Origin: Streptacidiphilus sp. PB12-B1b
Lineage (GTDB): Bacteria > Actinomycetota > Actinomycetes > Streptomycetales > Streptomycetaceae
Direction: 5' to 3'
DNA length: 64,000 nt
NCBI RefSeq assembly: GCF_014084125.1
Contig: NZ_CP048405.1
Location: forward strand, 4,588,001 to 4,652,000
Each line of letters starts with the position of its first letter. The stretch's first letter is position 1. The notes below the pieces were generated by a model. The model saw nothing but the letters and a program-made list of their open reading frames with translations. It had not been told where the DNA came from and made no database searches. This document shows, piece by piece, positions 34,525 through 42,727 of the stretch. The position numbers were made by a program, and so were the translations under genes.

Positions 34525-35607
34525 CTAGCGGAGCACCGAGGCGATCAGGTCCGCGCCCAGGGCGGCCGTGACGTCGGCGTCGAGTTCGTAGTGGACGTAG
34601 CGGCCGCGCCGCCGCGCGGTGAGCAGCCCGGCCCGGCGCAGCACGGCGAGGTGGCGGGAGACCTCGGGGGCGGACAGCTCCCAGGCTGCGGCCAGCTCCC
34701 CGGTGGTGTGCGGGCCCCGGGCGAGGGTGCGCACCAGCCGCAGCCGGGTCGGGTGCGCCAGCGCCTCCAGCCGCAGCCGGACGGTGTCCAGCGGCACCGG
34801 CGTGGCGGGTCGGGCCGCGACCGGGTACTGCACCACCGGCCGCCACCCGGGCGCGTGCACGCACACCAGGTGCGGATCGCCGAACAGGGTGGGGACGAAG
34901 GTGAGCCCGTCGCCGACCGCGCTGGCGCTGTTGTCCTGCAGCTTGTCCACCACGATCCGCTGCCGGGCCGCGTCCAGCCGGAGCGCCGGGGAGACGCCGT
35001 GCAGGGTCTCGGCGAGGCCGCGCCGGGCCAGCAGGTCGGCCTTGAGCCGCAGATCCGCCAGCAGCTGCGGCCTGACCCGGGCCCAGGTCCCGTCGAAGAA
35101 CGCCGGGCCGCACGCCTCCAGCGTCCGCCGCAGCCGGGCCCGCACCATGGGCGGGTCGGCCGTCAGCCGCTCGGCGAAGGCGGCCTGCTCCGGCCCCCGG
35201 GCCTGGGCGAGGTCCAGGGCCCGGTCCCGGACCGCCGGATCGCCCAGCGGCGAGGGCAGGCCGAACAGCATCCGGTCGGTGCCGCAGGTGGTGACCAGGG
35301 CCGACGTCACGTACCGCTCGTCGCCGATCGCGTCCACCGCGTCCAGCTCCTCGGCCAGGCTCGCCCCCGGGCGGCCCGGCAGCAGGAAGTCCGCACGCGA
35401 GGAGCGCCACAGGAACTCGGCCTCGAACAGCCGCTCCGACAGCTCCGGGGCCAGCCCGGCACGGGTGCGGGCGGCCCAGTCGGCAAGGCCCGGGTGGTGC
35501 TGCGGGGCCGCCAGCACATGCAGCATCGCGGTCAGCTCGGCGAGCGGCGAGGCGGCGAACAGCATCCGCTCCGGCGGGACTCCGGCGATGTCGACGGTCA
35601 GGCTCAT
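34525..35607 (-). CDS. ArsR-family regulator with long N-terminal sensor domain
   Basis: 360 aa from ATG 35607. The C-terminal ~90 residues are a winged helix (ALAHPTRLRLVRTLARGPHTTGELAAAWELSAPEVSRHLAVLRRAGLL). The ~260-residue N-terminal part is the DUF5937-type domain found in actinomycete ArsR regulators. There are no metal-binding Cys pairs, so it does not sense metals in the ArsR way. It is divergent from an MFS gene across a 100-bp gap holding a perfect palindrome, so it probably represses that exporter and itself. Confidence 0.88.
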   Translation of the reverse strand: MSLTVDIAGVPPERMLFAASPLAELTAMLHVLAAPQHHPGLADWAARTRAGLAPELSERLFEAEFLWRSSRADFLLPGRPGASLAEELDAVDAIGDERYVTSALVTTCGTDRMLFGLPSPLGDPAVRDRALDLAQARGPEQAAFAERLTADPPMVRARLRRTLEACGPAFFDGTWARVRPQLLADLRLKADLLARRGLAETLHGVSPALRLDAARQRIVVDKLQDNSASAVGDGLTFVPTLFGDPHLVCVHAPGWRPVVQYPVAARPATPVPLDTVRLRLEALAHPTRLRLVRTLARGPHTTGELAAAWELSAPEVSRHLAVLRRAGLLTARRRGRYVHYELDADVTAALGADLIASVLR

Positions 35608-35649
35608 GGCGGCCATCGTCGCAGCCCGTGGCCGGTCCGACGGCACCGG

Positions 35650-35666
35650 TTGACGGGAACCGTCAA
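35650..35666. promoter_or_regulatory. perfect inverted repeat, probable ArsR operator
   Basis: TTGACGG-gaa-CCGTCAA, 7-bp arms and a 3-bp centre, lies between the ArsR gene (start 35607) and the MFS gene (start 35708). One arm doubles as a TTGACG -35 in either direction, so repressor binding would block both promoters. Confidence 0.6.
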
Positions 35667-35707
35667 TCGACGTGACCCCGGGCCGGGGCTCCGGCCACGG
35701 TGACGGC

Positions 35708-37009
35708 ATGACCCCTCCCCCGCCGCCCGGACCCGCCGCGTCCACCGCCGTCCGCACCTCCCCCGACAACATGGCACGCTCCGCAGCGCAGCCCGGACCG
35801 GCCGCGCTGATCCGGGCCTGCGGCGGTCCGCGCTACGCGGTCGCGCTGGCCGTGGACTCCCTCGGCTCCGGCATGCTGCGCCCGTTCCTGCTGCTCTACG
35901 GAGTGCAGGTGCTGCACCTGGGCCTGGCCCGCTCGGGGACGGCGATGTCGCTGGGCATGCTGGTCGGCCTGGCGGCGGTGCCGTTCTGCGGGCGCTGGAT
36001 CGACCGGGGCGCCCGCAGCGCGGCGGTGGCCGCCTCCATGCTGGTCCGGGTGGCCGGGGCGGCGCTGCTGCTGGCCGCGCCGCTGGTCGGCGGTCCGGCG
36101 CTGTGGGGCTTCACCGCGGCGGCGCTGTTCCTGGGGATCGGCAACCAGTGCCTGCCGCCCGCGCACGCCGCCGTGGTGGCCACGGTGGCGGCCCCGGCGC
36201 ACCGCGACGCCGCGCTGGCCATGGCGCGCTCGCTGCGCAATGCCGGGCTGGGCGCGGGCGCGCTGGTGGCGATGGTGTGCACCGCGGGCGGGGCCGGGGC
36301 GATGCGCGGCCTGGCCGTGGCGACGGCGGCGGGCTACGCGGTGGCGGCCGCCCTGGTGGCGTCCCTGCGGGTCCGGTCGGCCGTGCCCGAGCGGACGGCA
36401 GGGCCCCGGGTGCGCGGCCGGGAGCGCTCCCGGCAGCGCACCCGGGGCGGACTGACCGTGCTGGACGTGGCCAACCTGCCCTATGCCTTCTGCTTCAACG
36501 TGCTGGAGGTCGCACTGCCGGCCTTCCTGGTCACCCGGCTGCATGCGGCGCCGGCCTGGTCCGCCGGAATCTTCGTTGGCAACACCGCCCTGGTGGTGAC
36601 CACCCAGGTCGCCGCCGTCGGCTGGATGGCCCGCCACCCGCGCCGGACCTCGCTGGCCGTGTCCGGGCTGCTGCTGTCCGGCTCCTACCTGGGCTTCTGG
36701 GCAGCCGGATGGTTCGGCGGCTGGGTGGCGGCGGCCGTGGTCGCGGCGGTGTCGGTGCTCTACACGGCGGGCGAGATCGGCTACACCCGCAGCGCCACCG
36801 CGCTGATCGTGGCCACCACCGACCCGGCCCGCCTGGGCGCGGCGCTGTCCCGCTTCCAACTGTCCAGCGGCATCGCGCTGGCCGCCTCCCCGGCGGTGCT
36901 GACGGCGCTGCTGGCGCTGGGGCCGGCGGCACTGTGGGGCTCGCTGGCGGCTGCGGGGGTGGTGGCCGCAGTGGCGGTGCACCGCTGGGTGCCCGCCGAC
37001 CGGGTCTGA
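35708..37009 (+). CDS. MFS transporter
   Basis: 433 aa from ATG 35708. Twelve hydrophobic helices; the motif-A-like loop is GRWIDRGARSAAVAASML. The N-terminal ~40 residues are a Pro/Ala tail. It resembles drug-efflux MFS proteins, and its divergent ArsR-type neighbour suggests substrate-induced expression. The exported compound is unknown. Confidence 0.88.
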   Translation: MTPPPPPGPAASTAVRTSPDNMARSAAQPGPAALIRACGGPRYAVALAVDSLGSGMLRPFLLLYGVQVLHLGLARSGTAMSLGMLVGLAAVPFCGRWIDRGARSAAVAASMLVRVAGAALLLAAPLVGGPALWGFTAAALFLGIGNQCLPPAHAAVVATVAAPAHRDAALAMARSLRNAGLGAGALVAMVCTAGGAGAMRGLAVATAAGYAVAAALVASLRVRSAVPERTAGPRVRGRERSRQRTRGGLTVLDVANLPYAFCFNVLEVALPAFLVTRLHAAPAWSAGIFVGNTALVVTTQVAAVGWMARHPRRTSLAVSGLLLSGSYLGFWAAGWFGGWVAAAVVAAVSVLYTAGEIGYTRSATALIVATTDPARLGAALSRFQLSSGIALAASPAVLTALLALGPAALWGSLAAAGVVAAVAVHRWVPADRV

Positions 37010-37012
37010 CCG

Positions 37013-37051
37013 CCGGTCCGGCCGGGCCCGCCGGGGCCTCGGTCGGACCGG
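37013..37051 (+). terminator. stem-loop after the MFS gene
   Basis: CCGGTCCG (37013-37020) pairs with CGGACCGG (37044-37051), and the GC-rich interior can pair further. It lies 4 bp after the stop codon. Confidence 0.5.
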
Positions 37052-37099
37052 GGAGACGACCGCCTGCCGGGCGAGTTTTCCGGTACACGGACAAAGGTC

Positions 37100-37128
37100 T
37101 TGACGAGCCATCAGAATCGGTTGACTAT
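37100..37128 (+). promoter_or_regulatory. sigma-70-type promoter of the GH6 cellulase gene
   Basis: TTGACG (37100-37105), 17 bp, GACTAT (37123-37128). The first CebR box begins 2 bp later, over the expected start point, a classic repressor position. The leader would be about 225 nt. The surrounding gap 37010-37359 also holds the second CebR box and three copies of a GGACGCCC repeat near 37167-37190. Confidence 0.65.
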
Positions 37129-37129
37129 C

Positions 37130-37141
37130 GGGAGCGCTCCC
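37130..37141. promoter_or_regulatory. CebR-type operator 1 (GGGAGCGCTCCC)
   Basis: GGGAGCGCTCCC with a final A matches the streptomycete CebR box TGGGAGCGCTCCCA except for the first base (C). CebR is the LacI-family cellobiose repressor. The site overlaps the predicted transcription start. Confidence 0.8.
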
Positions 37142-37288
37142 AGTCGCCCCGGGCACGGGGACGCGCGGACGCCCGGACGCCCGGACGCCCGGCGCGCCCC
37201 CGCCGTACGCCCGGCCCGGCGCACCGGGAGCCCGCCCGACTCCCGGGAACCATGCCCCGCCCAGGGCACACGCCAGGCACAGCCCGAT

Positions 37289-37304
37289 TTGGGAGCGCTC
37301 CCAA
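37289..37304. promoter_or_regulatory. CebR-type operator 2, perfect 16-bp palindrome
   Basis: TTGGGAGCGCTCCCAA contains the complete CebR consensus. It lies in the leader, 56 bp before the GTG start, where a bound repressor could act as a roadblock or loop to operator 1. Confidence 0.85.
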
Positions 37305-37359
37305 TCAGGCCGGAGAGGACCAGCCCGACCCGTCCGCCCACCACCCGAGGGATGACCAG

Positions 37360-39417
37360 GTGTTACGCCACAGACCCGACCGGATCAAGACCGTCGCCGC
37401 GGTGGCCGCGCTCGGCGCCGCCATGCTCGTACCGCTGTCCGCCGCGCAGTCGGCGCACGCCGCAACCGCGCGCGCCACCGCCGTCCGCGCCGCCGCCGTC
37501 CACGTCGCCGCCGTCCACGTCGCCAACCCCTACGTGGGGTCGACGCCCTACCTCAATCCCGACTACGTCAGCGAGGTCGACGCCCAGGCCGCCGTCGACG
37601 GCGGAGCCGCCGGCGCCGCCGAGGCCAAGGTCGCCGGCTACCAGACCGCGATCTGGATGGACCACATCGGCGCCATCACCGGCGACAGCACCCACCTGGG
37701 CCTGAAGGCCCAGCTCGACGACGCCGAGGCCCAGGCCGCCAAGAGCACCCAGCCGGTGCTGTTCGAGGTGGTGGTCTACGACCTGCCGGGCCGCGACTGC
37801 GCCGCGCTCGCCTCCAACGGCGAGATCCCGGCCACCGCCGCCGGGCTCACCGAGTACGAGACCCAGTACATCGACCCGATCGCCGCGCTGCTGGGCAACA
37901 GCGCCTACAGCAACCTGCGGATCTCCGCGATCATCGAGCCGGACTCGCTGCCCAACGCCGTCACCAACCAGAGCAAGGCCGCCTGCGCCACCGCCGCGCC
38001 CTACTACGAGACCGGCATCGAGTACGCCCTCAACAAGCTGCACCCGATCAGCAACCTCTACACCTACCTCGACATCGGCCACGCGGGCTGGCTCGGCTGG
38101 ACCTCCAACATGACCCCGGCCGCGCAGGAGTACGCCAAGGTAGCCAAGGCCACCACCGCCGGCTTCGCCAGCGTGGACGGCTTCATCAGCGACACCGCCA
38201 ACTACACCCCCACCGAGGAGCCCTACCTGCCGAACCCGACGCTCCAGGTGGGCGGCTCGCCGCTGGACTCGGTGAACTTCTACCAGTACAACCCGGCCTT
38301 CGACGAGCACAGCTACGACGAGGCCATGCACGCGGCGCTGGTCGCGGCGGGCTTCCCGAGCACGGTCGGCATGCTCATCGACACCTCCCGCAACGGCTGG
38401 GGCGGCCCGGCCCGGCCGACGGCGCTGAACAGCTCGCCGACCACGGCCACCGCCTACGTCGCCGCCAACAAGATCGACCAGCGGCCGTTCCGCGGCGACT
38501 GGTGCAACATCCAGGGCGCCGGGATCGGCGCCCGGCCGACCGCGCAGCCGTACGGGGCGGCCGACCCGATCATCGCCTTCGTGTGGATCAAGCCGCCGGG
38601 CGAGTCCGACGGCGACTACCCCACCAGCAGCCACACCCACGGCGACCCGCACTGCGACCCCAACGGGACGCAGACCGACGGCAACGGCGGCACCTATCCG
38701 ACCGACGCCATCCCCGGGTACGACGTCCCGGCCGGGCAGTGGTTCGCGGCCGAGTTCCAGCAGCTCGTCGCCGACGCCTACCCGGCGCTGGGCGCGAGCA
38801 CGGGCGGCGGCGACACCACCCCGCCGTCGGTGCCGACCGGACTGACCGTCACCGGCACCACCGGCAGCAGCGTCTCGCTCTCCTGGACCGCCTCCACCGA
38901 CAACGTCGGCGTCACCGGCTACGACGTCTACCGCGGCGGCACCCGGGTGGCCACGGTGACCAGCGACACCGGCTACACCGACACCGGGCTGACCGCCGGC
39001 ACCGCCTACAGCTACACGGTGGACGCCAGGGACGCCGCCGGAAACGTCTCGGCGGCCTCGGCGGCGGTCACCGCCACCACCGCGTCCTCCGGCGGCGGAG
39101 GCGGCACCGGCAGCAGCGGCTGCACCGCCGCGTACAGCGTCAGCAGCGACTGGGGCAGCGGCTTCAACGCCGCCGTGACCGTCACCAACACCGGCACGGC
39201 CACGACCAAGTCCTGGACGGTCAGCTGGAGCTGGCCCGGGAACCAGCAGATCGGCAATCTCTGGAACGGCTCCTGGAGCCAGAGCGGGGCGTCGGTCACG
39301 GTGACCGCCGCCTCCTACAACAACGCCGTCGCGGCCGGGGGCAGCACCGGCTTCGGCTTCGGCGGCACCTACAGCGGCGCCAACACCGCTCCGGTGCTCA
39401 GCTGCACCGCGAGCTGA
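37360..39417 (+). CDS. GH6 cellulase (cellobiohydrolase type) with FnIII and CBM2 domains
   Basis: 685 aa from GTG 37360; GAGGGATG precedes it. An ATG at 37352 is in another frame. Signal peptide ~1-34 (VAAVAALGAAMLVPLSAAQSAHA). GH6 domain ~50-475: VVYDLPGRDCAALASNGE and IIEPDSLPN hold the catalytic Asp residues, with LDIGHAGWLGW and FVWIKPPGESDG. FnIII ~486-573 (PPSVPTGLTV...). Gly/Ser linker, then CBM2 ~587-685 (CTAAYSVSSDWGSGFNAAVTV; W-x-W). Codon 2 is TTA, the rare bldA-dependent Leu codon, so translation may await development. CebR boxes imply induction by cellobiose. Confidence 0.93.
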   Translation: MLRHRPDRIKTVAAVAALGAAMLVPLSAAQSAHAATARATAVRAAAVHVAAVHVANPYVGSTPYLNPDYVSEVDAQAAVDGGAAGAAEAKVAGYQTAIWMDHIGAITGDSTHLGLKAQLDDAEAQAAKSTQPVLFEVVVYDLPGRDCAALASNGEIPATAAGLTEYETQYIDPIAALLGNSAYSNLRISAIIEPDSLPNAVTNQSKAACATAAPYYETGIEYALNKLHPISNLYTYLDIGHAGWLGWTSNMTPAAQEYAKVAKATTAGFASVDGFISDTANYTPTEEPYLPNPTLQVGGSPLDSVNFYQYNPAFDEHSYDEAMHAALVAAGFPSTVGMLIDTSRNGWGGPARPTALNSSPTTATAYVAANKIDQRPFRGDWCNIQGAGIGARPTAQPYGAADPIIAFVWIKPPGESDGDYPTSSHTHGDPHCDPNGTQTDGNGGTYPTDAIPGYDVPAGQWFAAEFQQLVADAYPALGASTGGGDTTPPSVPTGLTVTGTTGSSVSLSWTASTDNVGVTGYDVYRGGTRVATVTSDTGYTDTGLTAGTAYSYTVDARDAAGNVSAASAAVTATTASSGGGGGTGSSGCTAAYSVSSDWGSGFNAAVTVTNTGTATTKSWTVSWSWPGNQQIGNLWNGSWSQSGASVTVTAASYNNAVAAGGSTGFGFGGTYSGANTAPVLSCTAS

Positions 39418-39425
39418 GCGTGCCG

Positions 39426-39455
39426 CGCCCCGGGACCGGCGCCGGTCCCGGGGCG
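39426..39455. terminator. 30-bp perfect palindrome terminating the cellulase gene
   Basis: 15-bp arms (CGCCCCGGGACCGGC and its complement) meet without spacer, 8 bp after the GH6 stop codon. In the following 100 bp before the kinase gene I see no clear promoter. Confidence 0.75.
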
Positions 39456-39554
39456 TCCGCGCGACGCGCCACCGGTCGGCCGTGGTGGACATCATGGTCG
39501 CCATGGGCCCAAAATCGATGCGCCCGACCAGCCGCACCGATCAAAGGCGTTCCC

Positions 39555-40568
39555 ATGAGCCCGCAGCAGTCCGACGCCACGACGTCGGGCGTGGAGCCGT
39601 CCGCCGGGCTGGTCGCCGCCCTCGACATCGGCGGAACCAAGATCGCCGGAGGGCTGGTGGACGCCGCCGGGGAGCTGCTGTTCCAGGTCCAGCGCCCGAC
39701 CCCGGCCCGGGAGTCCGGCGAGGCGGTGCTCAAGACCGTGCACGAGGTGCTCGACCTGCTCGCCGCGGACCCGCGCTGGGCCGGGGTGGACGCCCTGGGC
39801 ATCGGCAGCGCCGGGCCGGTCGACATCTCGCGCGGCACGGTCAGCCCGATCAACATCCCCGGCTGGCGCGACTACCCGCTGGTCCGGCAGACGGCGGCGC
39901 ACCCCGCCGCGGCCGGGCTGCCGATCGTGCTCGGCGGCGACGGGGTGGCCATGGCGGCGGCCGAACACTGGCGCGGGGCCGCGCGCGGCTACGACAACGC
40001 GCTCTGCCTGGTGGTCTCCACCGGCGTCGGCGCGGGCCTGGTGCTGAACGGGGCGGTGCACCCCGGCCGCACCGGCAACGCCGGACACCTGGGCCACATC
40101 AGCGTGGACCTGGACGGCGACCCCTGCCCCTGCGGCTCGCGCGGCTGCCTGGAGGGCCTGGCCAGCGGCACCGCCATCGCCCGGCGCGCCCAGCGCGACG
40201 GCTGGCGGCCCGGCCCGGCCGCCGACGGCACCGCGGACGCCTCCGCCGGGGCCGTCGCCGCCGCCGCGCTGGCCGGGGACCGGATCGCGGTCGCCGCCTT
40301 CGACCGAGCCGCGCAGGCGCTGGCGGCCGGGATCGCGGCCACCGCGACTCTGGTGGAGATCGACGTGGCGGTCATCGGCGGGGGCGTCTCCCGCGCGGGC
40401 GAGGTGCTGTTCGCGCCCCTGCGCCGGCATCTGGCCGACTACGCGCCGCTGCCGTTCACCGCCGGCGTCCGGGTCCTGCCCGCGCAGCTGGGCACCGACG
40501 CGGGGCTGGTGGGCGCGGCCGCCCTGGCCATCGCGGGTCGGCGCGACGCCGCCGGAGCAGCCTGGTGA
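39555..40568 (+). CDS. ROK-family sugar kinase (glucokinase type)
   Basis: 337 aa from ATG 39555. It phosphorylates glucose or a related hexose with ATP in the cytoplasm. ALDIGGTKIAGGLVD is the phosphate loop, GHLGHISVD the catalytic region, and CPCGSRGCLEGLASG the ROK zinc-binding motif with all Cys present. There is no HTH, so it is a kinase and not a ROK repressor. Lying next to the cellulase gene, it may handle glucose from cellulose. Confidence 0.9.
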   Translation: MSPQQSDATTSGVEPSAGLVAALDIGGTKIAGGLVDAAGELLFQVQRPTPARESGEAVLKTVHEVLDLLAADPRWAGVDALGIGSAGPVDISRGTVSPINIPGWRDYPLVRQTAAHPAAAGLPIVLGGDGVAMAAAEHWRGAARGYDNALCLVVSTGVGAGLVLNGAVHPGRTGNAGHLGHISVDLDGDPCPCGSRGCLEGLASGTAIARRAQRDGWRPGPAADGTADASAGAVAAAALAGDRIAVAAFDRAAQALAAGIAATATLVEIDVAVIGGGVSRAGEVLFAPLRRHLADYAPLPFTAGVRVLPAQLGTDAGLVGAAALAIAGRRDAAGAAW

Positions 40569-40613
40569 CACCTGCCTGGTGACCCACGGCCGGTGACCCC
40601 GGCCTGGTGGCCG

Positions 40614-41771
40614 TCAGGCCGGGAGCGGGCCCGGCGCCGGGGCGGGCTGGTCGCGGGCGACGGCGATCATCGCGGCGTCGTCCAGCAGCGGCCCGCCGAC
40701 GTAGTCGTCGAGGTCCTGGTTGATCCCGGCCAGCAGCCCGGCCGGGTCGCTGCCCTCGCCCAGCCGGGCCAGCCGTGAGGCCAGCGGGTAGAAGACCCCG
40801 TGCGCGTCCCGGGCCTCGGAGATGCCGTCGGTGTACAGCAGCAGCAGATCGCCCTCCTCGAAGCCGAAGTCGGTGGCGCTGTAGGCGGGGTCCGCCAGGC
40901 TGCCGAGCCCCAGCGGCGGGGCGGGCTGGCAGACGTCCAGGGTGGTGGCCCGGCCCCGGTGCAGCAGGACCGGGGGCGGGTGCCCGCAGTTGATCACGGT
41001 GAGCCGGGGCTCGTCGTCGGGGATGTCCACGATGAGGGCGGTGACGAAGCCCTCGCCGACCTCCATCCCCTCGGCGTCGTGGCCGCCGTCGCCGGTGATC
41101 TCGGCCAGCCCCCAGGAGACGCTGCCCTCCAGGTAGGCGGCCAGGGTCGGCAGCGGCGCCTGCTGGTGGGCGGCGGCGCGGAAGGCGCCCAGCAGCAGGG
41201 CGGTGTCGCCGAGCGTCTCCAGGCCCTTGCCGCGGACGTCGCCGATGATCAGCCGGGTGCTGGTGCCGGTGCGGGCCGCGGCGAACAGGTCGCCGCCGAC
41301 CCGGGCGTCGGCGGCGACCGCGCGGTAGCTGGAGGCGACCCGCAGCGGGCCGACGCTGGGCGGCAGCGGGCGCTGGAGCACCCGCTGGGCGGCCTCGGAG
41401 ACCCGGCGCACCCGGACGAGCTCGCTCCGGCTGCGTTCGTGCAGATGGTTGAAGACCACCACGAACGCGGAGATGGCGGTCAGCGAGGCGATCTGCACCT
41501 GGATGTTCTCGGTGGTGAAGACGCCGCGCTCGACGCCGATGACCATGAGGGTGGCCACGGAGAGCGCGCCGATGGCGGCGGTGAGCCTCGGCCCGGCGAA
41601 GGAGGCGGTGATGGCCGGCGCGACCACCAGCAGCGGGCCCAGGTGGATGTCGGCAGGCGAGAAGATGTCACCGATGGCGATCAGCGCCACCAGCGCCAGC
41701 GGGATCAGGATGAGCGCGCCGGTGGACCGCGCGGAGCGCCGGATGCCGGCGGGGTCGCGTCGCCGGGCCAT
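40614..41771 (-). CDS. membrane-anchored SpoIIE-type PP2C phosphatase
   Basis: 385 aa from ATG 41771, with GGAGGAG 6 nt upstream. Residues ~18-110 contain four or five membrane helices. Residues ~150-380 are the phosphatase: DARVGGDLFAAARTG and LIIGDVRGKGLE supply metal-binding Asp residues, with TVINCGHPPPVLL and LLLYTDGISEARD. It should dephosphorylate STAS antagonists; a STAS protein lies at 4172-4642 and a HATPase is its upstream neighbour. Confidence 0.9.
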   Translation of the reverse strand: MARRRDPAGIRRSARSTGALILIPLALVALIAIGDIFSPADIHLGPLLVVAPAITASFAGPRLTAAIGALSVATLMVIGVERGVFTTENIQVQIASLTAISAFVVVFNHLHERSRSELVRVRRVSEAAQRVLQRPLPPSVGPLRVASSYRAVAADARVGGDLFAAARTGTSTRLIIGDVRGKGLETLGDTALLLGAFRAAAHQQAPLPTLAAYLEGSVSWGLAEITGDGGHDAEGMEVGEGFVTALIVDIPDDEPRLTVINCGHPPPVLLHRGRATTLDVCQPAPPLGLGSLADPAYSATDFGFEEGDLLLLYTDGISEARDAHGVFYPLASRLARLGEGSDPAGLLAGINQDLDDYVGGPLLDDAAMIAVARDQPAPAPGPLPA

Positions 41772-41911
41772 GGGCTCCTCCTTCGCCTCCACGAACGGAA
41801 GGGTCCGCCCTCCATCGCACGCCCGCCGGGCCGCCCGCGCAACCCGGAGCGGCAGCGGGAGTGACGCTGCGTGCCCGCCCCGGCACCGGGCGGCGCGGGG
41901 GTCAGCGTGGG

Positions 41912-42718
41912 TCAGCGGTGGTCGCCCTCGGCCAGGCGGTAGCTGGCCCAGACGTTGGTGCCGCAGCGGTGGCGCTGGATGTGCACCCCGTCGGCCAGGC
42001 ATTCGACGATCTTCAGACCGCGTCCCGATTCGTCCTCGGAGAGGGGCTGCTCCCGGCCGCCGGTGGTGGGCCCGTAGTCGGAGACGGTGAGGTCGACATG
42101 CGACCCGGCCAGGGTGAGATCGACCGACATGTCCCGTCGGCCGTGCAGGGTGGCGTTCCCGGCCAGCTCGCCGACCAGCAGCACGACCTGGTCGACGTCG
42201 TCCGGGTGGACGCCCCAGCCGGCCAGCAGCAGCCCGGCGCAGTGGCGCGCCGCGGCGACGGCCCGGGGCTGCGCGGGCAGCTCCCAGTGGGCATGCCGCT
42301 GGAAGGCCCAGGGCGCCTGGGCGCTCTCGTCGGCCCCCTCGGGCCCGGGCCGGGCCGAGGGTCCGGCGGGGGGAGCGGTGCGCGCGGACCGGCCGGTGCC
42401 GCCGCCCTCCCCCGGACCGGCCGGGCCGGCCGGGCCGGGGGCGTCGGATGCGTCGGAGTCGGCCGAAGCCCCGGACCCGCCGGGCGCCTCCGACACCGGC
42501 TCAGGCACCGACTCCGACTCCGACTCCGGCTCCGGTTGCGGGACCGGGCGCCGGGCGGTGGGCGGCTGCGTCCGCCGGGCCTGGTCCGGGCCGGGGGCCG
42601 CGGCGGCCGGGGCGGGCCCGGTGCGGCGCTCGCCGCCGAGGGCGTACCGGGCCGGGGCGCCCTCGGGCGTCCACGGCGGTGACGCGTGCTGGGCGGCGAG
42701 CGGATGGCTGGTGTCCAC
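41912..42718 (-). CDS. HATPase_c anti-sigma type protein with long disordered N-terminus
   Basis: 268 aa from GTG 42718. Residues 1-135 are low complexity (Pro, Ala, Gly, and ESESES/SDSDAS tracts). Residues ~140-265 are the kinase fold: VVLLVGELAGNATLHG (N box), VDLTVSDYGPTTGG (G1), ESGRGLKIVECLADG (G2). It is 9 bp downstream of the SDR gene and upstream of the SpoIIE phosphatase on the same strand, so kinase and phosphatase may form a switch pair. A shorter start inside the low-complexity part is possible. Confidence 0.82.
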   Translation of the reverse strand: MDTSHPLAAQHASPPWTPEGAPARYALGGERRTGPAPAAAAPGPDQARRTQPPTARRPVPQPEPESESESVPEPVSEAPGGSGASADSDASDAPGPAGPAGPGEGGGTGRSARTAPPAGPSARPGPEGADESAQAPWAFQRHAHWELPAQPRAVAAARHCAGLLLAGWGVHPDDVDQVVLLVGELAGNATLHGRRDMSVDLTLAGSHVDLTVSDYGPTTGGREQPLSEDESGRGLKIVECLADGVHIQRHRCGTNVWASYRLAEGDHR

Positions 42719-42727
42719 CGTCGCCCC

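Noticed and set aside
36103-37359. In-frame N-terminal extension of the GH6 cellulase across the MFS gene
   Set aside because: The signal peptide starts after GTG 37360, and the promoter and CebR boxes lie within the supposed extension.
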